The translations under genes were made by a program, and so were the position numbers. Of a stretch of DNA of 64,000 bases, positions 1 to 9,107 are shown piece after piece. The DNA comes from Clostridiaceae bacterium (lineage in GTDB: Bacteria > Bacillota > Clostridia > Peptostreptococcales > Tindalliaceae). The stretch is taken from assembly GCA_024635995.1 (NCBI GenBank), contig JAGXHW010000006.1:1-64000 (forward strand), in the 5' to 3' direction. How positions within the stretch are numbered: position 1 is the first letter of the stretch; each line of letters opens with the position of its first letter. Under the pieces are notes generated by a model. It saw only the letters and a program-made list of their open reading frames with translations, searched no databases and had not been told where the DNA came from.

Positions 1-200
1 CACACTTGATTTTACAACGTACAATTTGCAGAGAGCTGACATTGGAGTAATGGGGACGGAGGTAATGTAACCTTTTCCCGATGATCCTAATCCCATCACA
101 CTTGATTTTACAACGTACAATTTGCAGAGAGCTGACATTGAGTTAGCTCTCTTTTCTGTGTGAGGATTAATGGGGACAGAGGTAATGTAACCTTTTCCCC
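1..200. repeat. Tandem intergenic repeat: 44-bp unit at 1-44 and 97-140, plus a second unit TAATGGGGAC(G/A)GAGGTAATGTAACCTTTTCCC at about 48-79 and 168-199
   Basis: Direct reading: CACACTTGATTTTACAACGTACAATTTGCAGAGAGCTGACATTG occurs twice, each copy followed by the TAATGGGGAC... unit. Confidence 0.9.
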
Positions 201-520
201 AACCCCAAAATTTACAGCTCAACTACAAGAGTCATCCTCCGGGCTGGCTCTTTTTACGCTTAAAATTCATGAATTTCGTTGAAGGAGCCGGGCAGGATCT
301 GTCGAATACTATTAAGTAACTGATACATTCAGCGAATACACACAAACCAACAAAGGAGCGACAACATGCCACGGCAAATGAGGAAAAGAAGTTCAACTGG
401 AATTTATCATGCGAAAAGGGCATGTCTTCCAGGAATGGTTGACCTATCTTGTTTATATGAATGATTATATGTAAAATACAGGTGTAGTGTTAGGAATGGA
501 AATTTACGGAGGTGTTAGAT

Positions 521-982
521 ATGTTTGAATTTGTATTTGCAGCACTTTTTGGCACTTTTTTTCTGGTTATTATATTAATCGGCATTGGTTCTTATGTTCT
601 AACGGCTTATGGCTTGTTTACCATGGCAAACATTCGGAACATTGAAAATGCCTGGGTGGCGTGGATACCGGTGGCACAGTTATATATTTTGGGCAGATTG
701 ATCAAGACGCTGGATATTGCCGGCTATGAAATTCCCCAGATTGAACTGGCATTGCCCGTCATCGCTGTTGCGGGAACGATTTTTAGTGCAGTGCCGGTTA
801 TTGGAACGCTGGCATCCATTGCTTCTGTTATTGTAGGTCTTTTTGCCCTCCATAAACTATACACGATCTACCGTCCTGACCAGGCGACATTGTACATCAT
901 TCTCAGTATTGTGCTGCCTTTCATGGGTCCTGTGTTCATTTTTCTCATGCGAAATGATTCGCTGGTTTATGAGGAAATATGA
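521..982 (+). CDS. Small multi-pass membrane protein of unknown function
   Basis: ORF with several hydrophobic segments; SD GGAGGTG just upstream of ATG at 521. Confidence 0.7.
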   Translation: MFEFVFAALFGTFFLVIILIGIGSYVLTAYGLFTMANIRNIENAWVAWIPVAQLYILGRLIKTLDIAGYEIPQIELALPVIAVAGTIFSAVPVIGTLASIASVIVGLFALHKLYTIYRPDQATLYIILSIVLPFMGPVFIFLMRNDSLVYEEI

Positions 983-1060
983 TGTTATAATTATTTGGAA
1001 TACAAGTTCGTTGAAGGTTGATTCCTTTTAAAGCTGATTTATTTAACCCAGGGGTGCTAT

Positions 1061-1672
1061 ATGAAACTGTCAAGCATTGAAAAAATCAGTGTTATCATCA
1101 TTATTGCCATTATTTTTATGATTTTTAATCCCTTTGGGGCAGCTGTATATTCTGGTCCGGCCATGCTCGACGTGCCGGACCAGGTTACTTTGTCATCTCC
1201 ACAGTCAATAACGATGGATATCAAGGATGAAAGCATTAATTTGGAATTGTTGGCCACTTATGAAGTGAAAGCGGGTGTCAGAAGTCGCAAGAATTATTAT
1301 TTTGATGATTCATCCGCTGTTTCCCCCATGGACCTGGTTTTGGCCTGGGGCAGTTTAAACGAGAAAGAAGCAGTGGAAGGAGTCAATTACCGACAATCCG
1401 GCCGTTGGTACTATTACCAGACAAAAGAAGAGGCGCCGGTGACCTTGTCTTACATCAATGCTCATTCGGCCAACACCCATATCATTCCTGCCACCAAAGA
1501 AGTACATCGTCAACTGAAGAAAATGAGGGAAAATAATTATGTGGTGATGTCTGGCTATTTGGTCAATGTAAGTTTTCCATCAGGTGGTGTCTGGAAAACC
1601 AGCACAACAAGAACCGATGCCGGCAATGGTTCCTGTGAGATCTTTTATGTTGAATCTGTTGAAATCAGATAA
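1061..1672 (+). CDS. Conserved hypothetical protein with one N-terminal TM/signal anchor
   Basis: Hydrophobic N-terminus; motifs ...LAWGSL...QSGRWYYY...HSANTHIIPA...GYLVNV...GNGSCEIFYVESV resemble a widespread unnamed bacterial family (recalled, not searched). Confidence 0.7.
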   Translation: MKLSSIEKISVIIIIAIIFMIFNPFGAAVYSGPAMLDVPDQVTLSSPQSITMDIKDESINLELLATYEVKAGVRSRKNYYFDDSSAVSPMDLVLAWGSLNEKEAVEGVNYRQSGRWYYYQTKEEAPVTLSYINAHSANTHIIPATKEVHRQLKKMRENNYVVMSGYLVNVSFPSGGVWKTSTTRTDAGNGSCEIFYVESVEIR

Positions 1673-1712
1673 TATACATACTGGAGAATACCTTTTGAGG
1701 CAGGTGAAATCC

Positions 1713-2066
1713 ATGACGCTTTTTATGCGAGAACACGAAGCCTATATCAACCGGTTGATGGAAGCGTCCGGTGACATGTCAAGCGCATCCCTGGAAGAGC
1801 TGAAGAACTATCACCTGACACAGATCGGGTTTTTACAGCATGAACGCCTGGTTCACCTCATGGTCACCTTGGCCTTTGCATTCTTTTTTATTATCTCTCT
1901 GGCAGCTACGTGGTTTTACCTTAATTTTTTGCTATTGATCCTTGATTTGCTGCTGCTCATCCTTTTGTTATTCTATATCGTGCATTATTACCGACTGGAA
2001 AACACCGTGCAGCGATGGTACAGGCTTCACAACACGCTGTGTGAAATGAAGAAGCCATCCCACTGA
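1713..2066 (+). CDS. Small membrane protein (two predicted TM helices)
   Basis: ORF 1584-2066; ATG at 1713 is the more plausible start. Hydrophobic hairpin LMVTLAFAFFFIISLAATWFYLNFLLLILDLLLLILLLFYIV. Confidence 0.6.
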   Translation: MTLFMREHEAYINRLMEASGDMSSASLEELKNYHLTQIGFLQHERLVHLMVTLAFAFFFIISLAATWFYLNFLLLILDLLLLILLLFYIVHYYRLENTVQRWYRLHNTLCEMKKPSH

Positions 2067-2102
2067 CAGTCCTAACATGTCTTTGTCAGAGGGATGGCTT
2101 TA
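2053..2102. terminator. Probable bidirectional terminator between convergent genes
   Basis: AGCCATCCC...GGGATGGCTTT with inner CTGACA/TGTCAG pairing. Confidence 0.7.
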
Positions 2103-2110
2103 TTGATTGA

Positions 2111-2728
2111 TTACCATATTTCCCTGTTCTTGGAATAAACCACTTTACCAATGACCCATTTTTGATCCCATTGGTCAGAGTCAAACACCTGGTTTTTCAC
2201 CTCGTGATACTCCCCGTGGATGGCCACTTTTTTTTCCTTTTCATGAACAATAATTCTGCGAATCAGCACACCCTGTTCCGGGTGATTAACGACCACCACA
2301 TCACCGGAGACAATGGGGTGTTCTTTTTTTATGCATACCAGATCGCCCGGGTAGATGCGAATGCCTTGCATGGAGCTGTCTTTCGCAATAAGGCAAAAAG
2401 TAATTTCATCATCCGTTTTCACTAATTCAGTCCCTGTTTGATTGTCTGTTGTTTCCAGTGGTTCCCCCGGAGCAGGCAGCCGGTAAACCGGTACATAGGC
2501 AATATCGCCCATGTCATTCTTTAGTCCCATCAGCCATCCTGGGTCCACCTGTAAGGTTTGTGCCATCAGCATAAACACTTCTGCTGTAGGTGTCCGTTTT
2601 CCATCCTCATAAGCACCAATGGAGGTTCGATGAACCCCAGTGCTTTTACCTAAATCTATTTGCGAGAGTCCCAGTGCCACCCGTCTGCTGCGTAACCTGG
2701 CGGAAAAAGTTTTCATCATATCTATCAT
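2111..2728 (-). CDS. XRE-family repressor with C-terminal S24 (LexA/CI-like) domain
   Basis: N-terminal HTH (RRVALGLSQIDLGKSTGVHRTSIGAYEDGKRTPT); S24-like DSSMQGIRIYPGDLVCIKK...GDVVVV. Confidence 0.85.
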   Translation of the reverse strand: MIDMMKTFSARLRSRRVALGLSQIDLGKSTGVHRTSIGAYEDGKRTPTAEVFMLMAQTLQVDPGWLMGLKNDMGDIAYVPVYRLPAPGEPLETTDNQTGTELVKTDDEITFCLIAKDSSMQGIRIYPGDLVCIKKEHPIVSGDVVVVNHPEQGVLIRRIIVHEKEKKVAIHGEYHEVKNQVFDSDQWDQKWVIGKVVYSKNREIW

Positions 2729-2962
2729 TAACACACCTCCTGGTTACAAATTATATTAAATGTCTCATTATGTCAACATATATTTATGTATATTTTAATT
2801 ATTAACAAATTAAAGACACTTTTATGCATCATGTCGCAATATATTCCGTTGCATATAGTATTTTCATTTGTTATGATAGCAAAGTATCTTCCGTTAGTGA
2901 ATCATACAAGAAAGATTGCAACCAAAAACAGATGAATTCATCTGAAAACAGGAGGACAACTT

Positions 2963-3250
2963 TTGAAAAGCAAATGCACAGTCAACAATTCACAGGATCT
3001 GCCCAGAAAGACTGCATTAAAAAAACTCTTATATGAAAGGAAAATCACTCAAAAAAAGTTAGCTGCATCATTAGAACTTTCAAAGAAAGCTGTTGGCGAA
3101 AAGGTAAAAGGTACTACAACCTGGCGGCTGAATGAATGCTGTTACATCTGCCAAATGCTGAACCTGACCATTGAAGAGATCTTTATCCACGGCTACTCCC
3201 GAAAACACGAAGCGCCCATTCAAGCCGTCAAAAGGAGTGAAACCCCATGA
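2963..3250 (+). CDS. XRE/Cro-like small regulator, phage type
   Basis: HTH-like TALKKLLYERKITQKKLAASLELSKKAVGEKVKGTTTWRLNECCYICQMLNLTIEEIF. Confidence 0.7.
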   Translation: MKSKCTVNNSQDLPRKTALKKLLYERKITQKKLAASLELSKKAVGEKVKGTTTWRLNECCYICQMLNLTIEEIFIHGYSRKHEAPIQAVKRSETP

Positions 3251-5130
3251 TCAACCGCAGAAAAATGAAAGAAATTCGCATAAACCGTGTAAAAACCTGT
3301 AACTTTATGAACGGAAACATCGACATTGAGATGAAGAATGATCATATGTGCATCAGCGGTGCCAACGCCACGGGCAAAACAACGTTGATTAGCGCAATTA
3401 CTTATGGCTTCGACAACAAAAACATTGAAAATAGGAAGGATTTTGAGATCAAGGTACTGGATGAGGATGGTAATGTGGTACAGGGCCTTGACCACACCGT
3501 TGAGCTTGAGCTAACGGTGGACGATGTGCCTATCACACTGAAAAAGAATTACAGCGAAACCTGGAAGAAGAAACCCGGTACCAATGAAAAACAATTTGGC
3601 AGCAACAACACGGAATACTTTATCAACGGAGTGTCCACTACCATGACCGACTACCAGGCCTTCATCAACACCCTGGTGCCGGAAAACCTGTTTCGCATCC
3701 TTATCACCCCTTCAGGCTTCAATGAACTGCACTGGACAGAACGTCGCAGCATTCTGCTGGAAGGTTTTGGCAATGTTACCGACGGTGAGATCATCACCCT
3801 GAATCCGGCTCTGTCCGTGGTGCCGGAAATTCTTCAGGGCAGCACCATTGAGGAGACGCTGCCAGTGCTGAGGAAAAAGTTCAACCTCACTCAGAAGGAG
3901 CAGAAGAAGACCAACCTGCTGTTGGGTGAAGCCAAGCACAAAATACCGGAAGAATTATTCGAAGCCTTGGGAGAAGCAGAAATGAAGGAGAAGCTTCATT
4001 CAGTGATAGAACAAATCGCGACCACACGGCAGAAGCTGGAAACCTTGGTACATAACAACCACCGGGAGCACCTGCGTACCACTAAAAACCGTGCCCAGGA
4101 CCAGGTGGACGCCCTGGAACGGAAAATAAAACAACTGGTTCATCAACAAAATGAACTGGAAAACCGTATGATGCGCCTGCGGAACAAATGGGAAGTCAAG
4201 AACGAAGAAATCATCTCCTACACTGAAATTGCCACCTGTCCCCTGTGTGACCAAAGCATACCGGAACCGGATAGAAAAACAGCCAGGGAAAGAGCCATGA
4301 AAAGGTTTCAGGAAGAAAAGCAGCAGACCCTCACAGCCATCTCCAAAGAAGGCAAGGAGCTGAACCTTCAACTGGTAAAGGTAAAGGATGAACTGGTACA
4401 TCTGGCGGAAGAACAAGCGGCCTTTGCCCAGACCTTTAAAAAGCTGGAGGAAGAGCTTTCCACGCTAATCACCGCCAACACTCAGGAAGAAGCCCAGTTA
4501 CGGGATAAGCTGACAGCCCTGGACACCAGAGAGGCCGACCTGCGGCAGAAACTGGCCTATTCACTGTTAGCAGAACAGGCCCGAACCCGGGTGGCTGAGC
4601 TGCAGGAGGTATTGCAGCAGCTGGAAGCAGACTGCCAGGCTCTGGAAAGCCAGATGATGGCACTGGAAGAGTTTAACCGGGTGAAGATGCAGCTGCTACA
4701 GGACCGGGTCAACCAACATTTTTCTCTTTCTCGGTTTCGTCTCTTTAAGCAGCTTGTCAGCGGTGAAATGGTGGAATGCTGTGACACTCTGTACAAAGGG
4801 GTGCCCTATGGCAGTAATTTAAACCATGGCCACCGGGTTCAGGTGGGGATGGACATCATCAACGGCTTATCAAGACGCTTTGGTATTTCCCTGCCTCTGT
4901 TGGTGGACAACAGGGAATCAGTGGACCAATTACCCCCTACCAATGCTCAGGTTATCAGCCTGTGTGTCAGTCGTAAGGACAGTGTGCTGCGCCCGGAATT
5001 TGACACCAGCATTCAGCCACTGCCAGAGGAGGGATATAACAATACCTTTATTCCCATGGAGTACGAAGCAATACCGCCCGTGGTACACCAGGTTCAACCC
5101 CAGACACCGCCATCAGGCCCAGATTTTTAA
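3247..5130 (+). CDS. SbcC/Rad50-like AAA ATPase, phage recombination type
   Basis: Walker A GANATGKTTLISAI; long coiled coil; CPLC zinc-hook-like motif; C-terminal region PLLVDNRESVD. Confidence 0.8.
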   Translation: MINRRKMKEIRINRVKTCNFMNGNIDIEMKNDHMCISGANATGKTTLISAITYGFDNKNIENRKDFEIKVLDEDGNVVQGLDHTVELELTVDDVPITLKKNYSETWKKKPGTNEKQFGSNNTEYFINGVSTTMTDYQAFINTLVPENLFRILITPSGFNELHWTERRSILLEGFGNVTDGEIITLNPALSVVPEILQGSTIEETLPVLRKKFNLTQKEQKKTNLLLGEAKHKIPEELFEALGEAEMKEKLHSVIEQIATTRQKLETLVHNNHREHLRTTKNRAQDQVDALERKIKQLVHQQNELENRMMRLRNKWEVKNEEIISYTEIATCPLCDQSIPEPDRKTARERAMKRFQEEKQQTLTAISKEGKELNLQLVKVKDELVHLAEEQAAFAQTFKKLEEELSTLITANTQEEAQLRDKLTALDTREADLRQKLAYSLLAEQARTRVAELQEVLQQLEADCQALESQMMALEEFNRVKMQLLQDRVNQHFSLSRFRLFKQLVSGEMVECCDTLYKGVPYGSNLNHGHRVQVGMDIINGLSRRFGISLPLLVDNRESVDQLPPTNAQVISLCVSRKDSVLRPEFDTSIQPLPEEGYNNTFIPMEYEAIPPVVHQVQPQTPPSGPDF

Positions 5131-5158
5131 TGCCATACTTACACCGGGAGGAATCAAC

Positions 5159-6123
5159 ATGTCACATAAAGCAACAGCCAGCCCTGACGGGTGGCTGAAA
5201 CTATACCGAAACCTGATGCACAAACCCATCTGGACAGAAACTACTGCGGAACAGAAAGTGCTGCTCATCAGTCTGCTGATGAAAGCAGCCTTCTCAGACC
5301 GCACCTGGATTCACCAAGGCAGGGTGTTTCAGTTAAAGCCGGGGCAGCTGGTTACCAGCATCAATACCCTGGTGGAACTGGGAGGCCAGGGGTGACACAC
5401 CGAAAGGTGCGCACCGCCCTGGATTTGTTCGAAAAGTACGGATTTTTGACACGGGAAAAGACACAACAAAACACCCTCATCACTATTGATAACTGGGAAG
5501 CTTATCAGGGCGAAGGGGTTTTGCCGACACAAAAGGGGTCACAGGGACGACAAAGGGGCGACACGAACCCGTCACACCAGGCGACACCTATAAAGAAGTT
5601 AAGAAGTAAAGAAAGTATAAAGGGTGAAGAAGGTGGTGTTGCCACACCACCGCCGTCACCGTCGCCTGACACCATCCCCCACGAACGGATTGTGGCCCTG
5701 TTCAACCTGGTTTGCACCGGTTTGTCCAAGGTGCGAAAGTTGAGTGAACCGCGGCGACAGGCCATTGAGGTCACTTGGGAGCACTTGTCAGAACTGCTCC
5801 CCGGTAAAGATCCCGTTGAGGCCTACCAGCATCTCTTTGAAAAAGTCCAAGCCTCCGCCTTTCTCAATGGCAACAACGGCCTTCAGTGGCGGGCCGATTT
5901 TGACTGGCTAATGACAGGAGAAAAAGTGCAGCGGGTGATGGAAGAGAAGTATGATGATGTAAAGCCAGCTACACACCAGAGGCAGGTTTACAACCGGCAG
6001 CAAAATAAACCCTGCCGCACAGGCTTTCACCTGCCGGAGAGCAGGGGCAGCAACTACACCAATGATCAGTTGGAAGCCCTCTTGTTGGGTAAAAAATCCA
6101 ACGGAGGAAGGAGAAAGGGTTGA
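5159..6123 (+). pseudogene. DnaD-like phage replication protein, disrupted by a -1 frameshift at a G run near 5389-5392
   Basis: Frame 1 (5159-5395) gives MSHKATASPDGWLKLYRNLMHKPIW...LVELGGQG*. Frame 2 continues directly with VTHRKVRTALDLFEKYGFLTRE... Adding one G to GGGG restores a continuous GGQGVTHRKVRTALDLFEKY. Confidence 0.75.
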
Positions 6124-6437
6124 TGAACATGAAAAAAGCCACTGGTAACAGCAAACGAGAGCTGAAACGCATCATGGCCGACCTGCAGAAAGCAGACATT
6201 AAGGAACCAGGCGTGGTAATCCTGGAAGACATAGATTTTTACTGGTCGAAAAAGGAAATGGCAGTGTTCCTGGCCCGTTGGCTGCAGGGGCAGAATATCG
6301 TTACCATAGCCTATGCCCTGCGCCCTCACCTGGCACCATCAGATGCCGTGGATGAAGTCACATTACTGGCCTTCCATCTTCGCCGGCAAAAGAAAATTGC
6401 TTACACCATCAGCATGCAAAATGAATGTGGGAGGTAG
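6120..6437 (+). CDS. Hypothetical small protein, prophage-associated
   Basis: 105-aa ORF following the DnaD-like gene on the same strand. Confidence 0.55.
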   Translation: MMNMKKATGNSKRELKRIMADLQKADIKEPGVVILEDIDFYWSKKEMAVFLARWLQGQNIVTIAYALRPHLAPSDAVDEVTLLAFHLRRQKKIAYTISMQNECGR

Positions 6438-6490
6438 CCACGAAAATACCCTCTCCACTTTCAGGCGGAGAGGGCAGGGTGAGGGAGCCT

Positions 6491-6643
6491 TCACTCTTTT
6501 CCCCCCAACACTGTAATACTTTTCGCTAATTCATGAACACTGTCCGACAGGCCCTCAATCTTTCCCTCCAGGCGTACCAATAAATAAATGGACAGCACGA
6601 TAGGGAAACCAACGTTGGCCACCGGGGTTAAGAGTTCATTCAT
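6491..6643 (-). CDS. YvrJ-family small protein (50 aa; not in supplied ORF track)
   Basis: Manual translation MNELLTPVANVGFPIVLSIYLLVRLEGKIEGLSDSVHELAKSITVLGGKE*; SD GGAGGTG upstream; matches the YvrJ pattern NVGFPIV..YLLVR.EGK. Confidence 0.85.
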   Translation of the reverse strand: MNELLTPVANVGFPIVLSIYLLVRLEGKIEGLSDSVHELAKSITVLGGKE

Positions 6644-6681
6644 ATGTTTTCACCTCCGATCTTGATAAACAGGATTCTTAG

Positions 6682-6796
6682 CTTCTGGTGGAGTTTTAAC
6701 TCCATCAGAAGGTTAGAATGCGTTATCCAGGGACGTAGCACCGCTTATCTCCCTCTTGCAGAAGAGGGAGTCTTAGCGGTGGTAGTCATCGGATAA
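6682..6796 (+). other. Candidate structured RNA or palindromic element with nested stems
   Basis: Stem A CTTCTGGTGGAG/CTCCATCAGAAG (6682-6693/6700-6711). Nested stems TTATCC/GGATAA (6723-6728/6791-6796), CACCGCT/AGCGGTG (6739-6745/6775-6781), CTCCCTCTT/AAGAGGGAG (6749-6757/6762-6770). Confidence 0.7.
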
Positions 6797-6810
6797 AAGC
6801 TCTTAGTAAA

Positions 6811-6836
6811 TAAGGCGGGCTCATTGGCCCGCCTTA
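6811..6836. terminator. Terminator-like hairpin AAGGCGGGCtcattGGCCCGCCTT
   Basis: GC-rich inverted repeat between DUF2922 and the structured element. Confidence 0.6.
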
Positions 6837-6875
6837 GGTTTGCTATCTGAGACTTACTTAACAGTTCATTGACGC

Positions 6876-7094
6876 TTACTCAAAGTCATAATCCTGCACG
6901 TCTGTGGTCACAATCCGGGCGCCCATGGCCTGGGTAAGGTCATAACCTCCCGGCGCAAAGATATTTAACGTGATGATCTGGTCCATGGTGCTTTTCACAT
7001 CCACCGCCGCCAGGGTATCATTGGCATTGGGCAGTGAAATCCGCACCGTCTTGCCGGCAGCGTCCATAAAAATAAGTTCCAATCGCTTTGTCAT
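6876..7094 (-). CDS. DUF2922-family protein
   Basis: 72 aa; LELIFMDAAGKTVRISLPNANDTL...V...MDQIITLNIF resembles DUF2922; adjacent to DUF1659 and YvrJ. Confidence 0.8.
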   Translation of the reverse strand: MTKRLELIFMDAAGKTVRISLPNANDTLAAVDVKSTMDQIITLNIFAPGGYDLTQAMGARIVTTDVQDYDFE

Positions 7095-7181
7095 GGCTGG
7101 TTCCTCCTTTCCGTCAGTATTGTTTTACTAAAAATCCGTCATCCCAATCCCCATTGGGTTTACTCTTTTCGAAGCGTCTCA

Positions 7182-7400
7182 TTACACCTCAATCAGTTCT
7201 GCCCTGTCAACACGGTTCACATGCTTCAGGACTTTTGTCTGTAACATGCTCAGGGCCATAGCCGCCTGCAACAGACTGGCGTCAGTAGCCGCCAGCTTCA
7301 CGCCGCTTAAAGTGCGGGACACAAGCATTTCCCTTCCGTCCACCACTTCATTGACAAAGCGAAGCTGCAATTGACAGGTTTCGTTGATTCTCTCACTCAT
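7182..7400 (-). CDS. DUF1659-family protein
   Basis: 72 aa; LQLRFVNEVVDGREMLVSRTLSGVKLAATDASLLQAAMALSMLQ resembles DUF1659; SD GGAGGTG. Confidence 0.8.
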   Translation of the reverse strand: MSERINETCQLQLRFVNEVVDGREMLVSRTLSGVKLAATDASLLQAAMALSMLQTKVLKHVNRVDRAELIEV

Positions 7401-7435
7401 AAGGTTTCACCTCCCCTCCAGATGGATTCTATCTA

Positions 7436-7927
7436 TTAAAACTCAAAGGTTTTCAAAACCTTACTGGGGTCCACATCATCCTCCCCGTTTTCAAAGACCT
7501 TGGTTTCGATGTCATTTTCAAAGGCAGTTACATCACGATCCAAACTGCCGGCAGGAGATGCATCTAAACTGTAATCTATTGCCGACTTTTTGTGTGAAAG
7601 ATGATCAGGTTTAACCTGTCTTCCTCCCGACCCACCCAGACCATTTTCAGTCATACCCGTTGGCAAAGGTGCTGGTGTGGCATCAATGTCCTTGGCTAAT
7701 AAGGCCAGTTTCTGAGACTCTGCCAGATCTCCCACAGTCAACTGCAGGGTGGATAAGTTTACCATCACTTCTTCGTGAGGCCTGAAGTTTCGCAGGGCAC
7801 ACAAATTGACATCGGTCAGTTCAATTTCTCCTAAAGTTAATGTGATGTGCTGTTTCCAGTCTTCACCCAGAATCTTGTTTTGTATGTCTATCTTTTTGAT
7901 CTTGGCTAACACATTGGTTTTTGGCAT
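7436..7927 (-). CDS. Hypothetical protein
   Basis: ORF with SD GGAGGTGAACCAA before ATG at 7927; same strand as M15 peptidase and DUF1659. Confidence 0.6.
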   Translation of the reverse strand: MPKTNVLAKIKKIDIQNKILGEDWKQHITLTLGEIELTDVNLCALRNFRPHEEVMVNLSTLQLTVGDLAESQKLALLAKDIDATPAPLPTGMTENGLGGSGGRQVKPDHLSHKKSAIDYSLDASPAGSLDRDVTAFENDIETKVFENGEDDVDPSKVLKTFEF

Positions 7928-8034
7928 TTGGTTCACCTCCATTCACAATCTTTTCTCCGGGCATTGTAGCCCCTCTGGAGCGCCACTTATACAGCTCCTC
8001 TCCCCTCTGGGGAGAGGCTGGGTGAGGGGCATCT

Positions 8035-8358
8035 TCACCCCTGCCACCTTGCCGGCACCTTTCGCACATCTACATGGGTAAAGGTACTATACACACCAAG
8101 CCCATTAAATCCCACCTGCTCCGCCAGCTGAGCCACTTGCTGGGGGATGAAGCCCGGTATCTGTATGTCGACGGCCTTTCCTCTCAGGTGACGGCTGGTA
8201 GGGCTGCCACCAACTTTCTTGTTGTAGGCATCATTCCGGTAGCCAGAGGTGATGATCACCGGTTGACCGGCCAGTTCCCGCAGCTGCTGAAGTTTATACA
8301 GCAAGTCACTTTTTATGGAAACTTGGTAACTGCCATCCTTGCATTGAAATTCTTTCAA
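8035..8358 (-). CDS. Peptidase M15A-family (D,D-carboxypeptidase/endolysin-like) protein
   Basis: ITSGYRNDAYNKKVGGSPTSRHLRGKAVDI...FTHVDVR: conserved SxHxxGxAxD and HxD zinc ligands. Confidence 0.9.
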   Translation of the reverse strand: MKEFQCKDGSYQVSIKSDLLYKLQQLRELAGQPVIITSGYRNDAYNKKVGGSPTSRHLRGKAVDIQIPGFIPQQVAQLAEQVGFNGLGVYSTFTHVDVRKVPARWQG

Positions 8359-8786
8359 GTGGAAGTGTTGACTGACCTGGATGTTGTTGATAGATTTTCA
8401 TCCTTTCCAAGTAAATTCTGTTTTTGGCTGACTCGAAGAATATTGATTATAATCACTAATGATACATAAAATATATCCAGTAAGGCAAAATATTTTGCAC
8501 TACTGGTTTAGTCTAATGTCTAAAAGTATTAATAATACTTCATCACAGGTACAATTCAACTAAAATAATATTTTCATTTTTTATTTGTCTTTCTCATTAA
8601 TATACTTAATGGTCAACTTAATCAGCGATAAAACATATAAAAGTGTAGAAGGGTGGTTTAATCATATAGGTTTTATTATAATTTTCTGATACATGTTCTC
8701 ATTTAACGTGAAATAATTGATGATCTGGGTATAAAAAAAATAGTTATATTTATTTATCTGAAGACTGGAGAAATGAGTGAGAAATC

Positions 8787-9107
8787 ATGACATCTCAAAC
8801 CAATGATCGTTTACTGTGGTTATTACTTTTGGGAATTGGAGCATTTAATAAAGCGGATTTTATGCTGACCAATATAGCAATCAGTGAAGGTTATCAGGAA
8901 GCAAATCCAGTAATTAATACCGTGCTAAACACGTGGGGATTCCCTTTTCTTAAATTATTGGTTGTGCCATCTATCTTGATCGGTTTATGGATGATCCGCA
9001 GACGATTAAACAAAAGAATGTATGGTTATATCTGGGTTGGATTTATCGTTTACTTTATGTTGATGGTTCATTTTAAGCTGTTGTTATTTAGTGGTTACGG
9101 TTTTTAG
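8787..9107 (+). CDS. DUF5658-like small membrane protein
   Basis: Hydrophobic 106-aa protein with ADFMLTNIAISEGYQEANPVINTVL. Confidence 0.6.
   Translation: MTSQTNDRLLWLLLLGIGAFNKADFMLTNIAISEGYQEANPVINTVLNTWGFPFLKLLVVPSILIGLWMIRRRLNKRMYGYIWVGFIVYFMLMVHFKLLLFSGYGF

Noticed and set aside
1-200. Possible CRISPR array from the 44-bp repeat
   Set aside because: Only two copies, the intervening sequence is itself a repeated unit, and the repeat carries a terminator hairpin; no cas genes.
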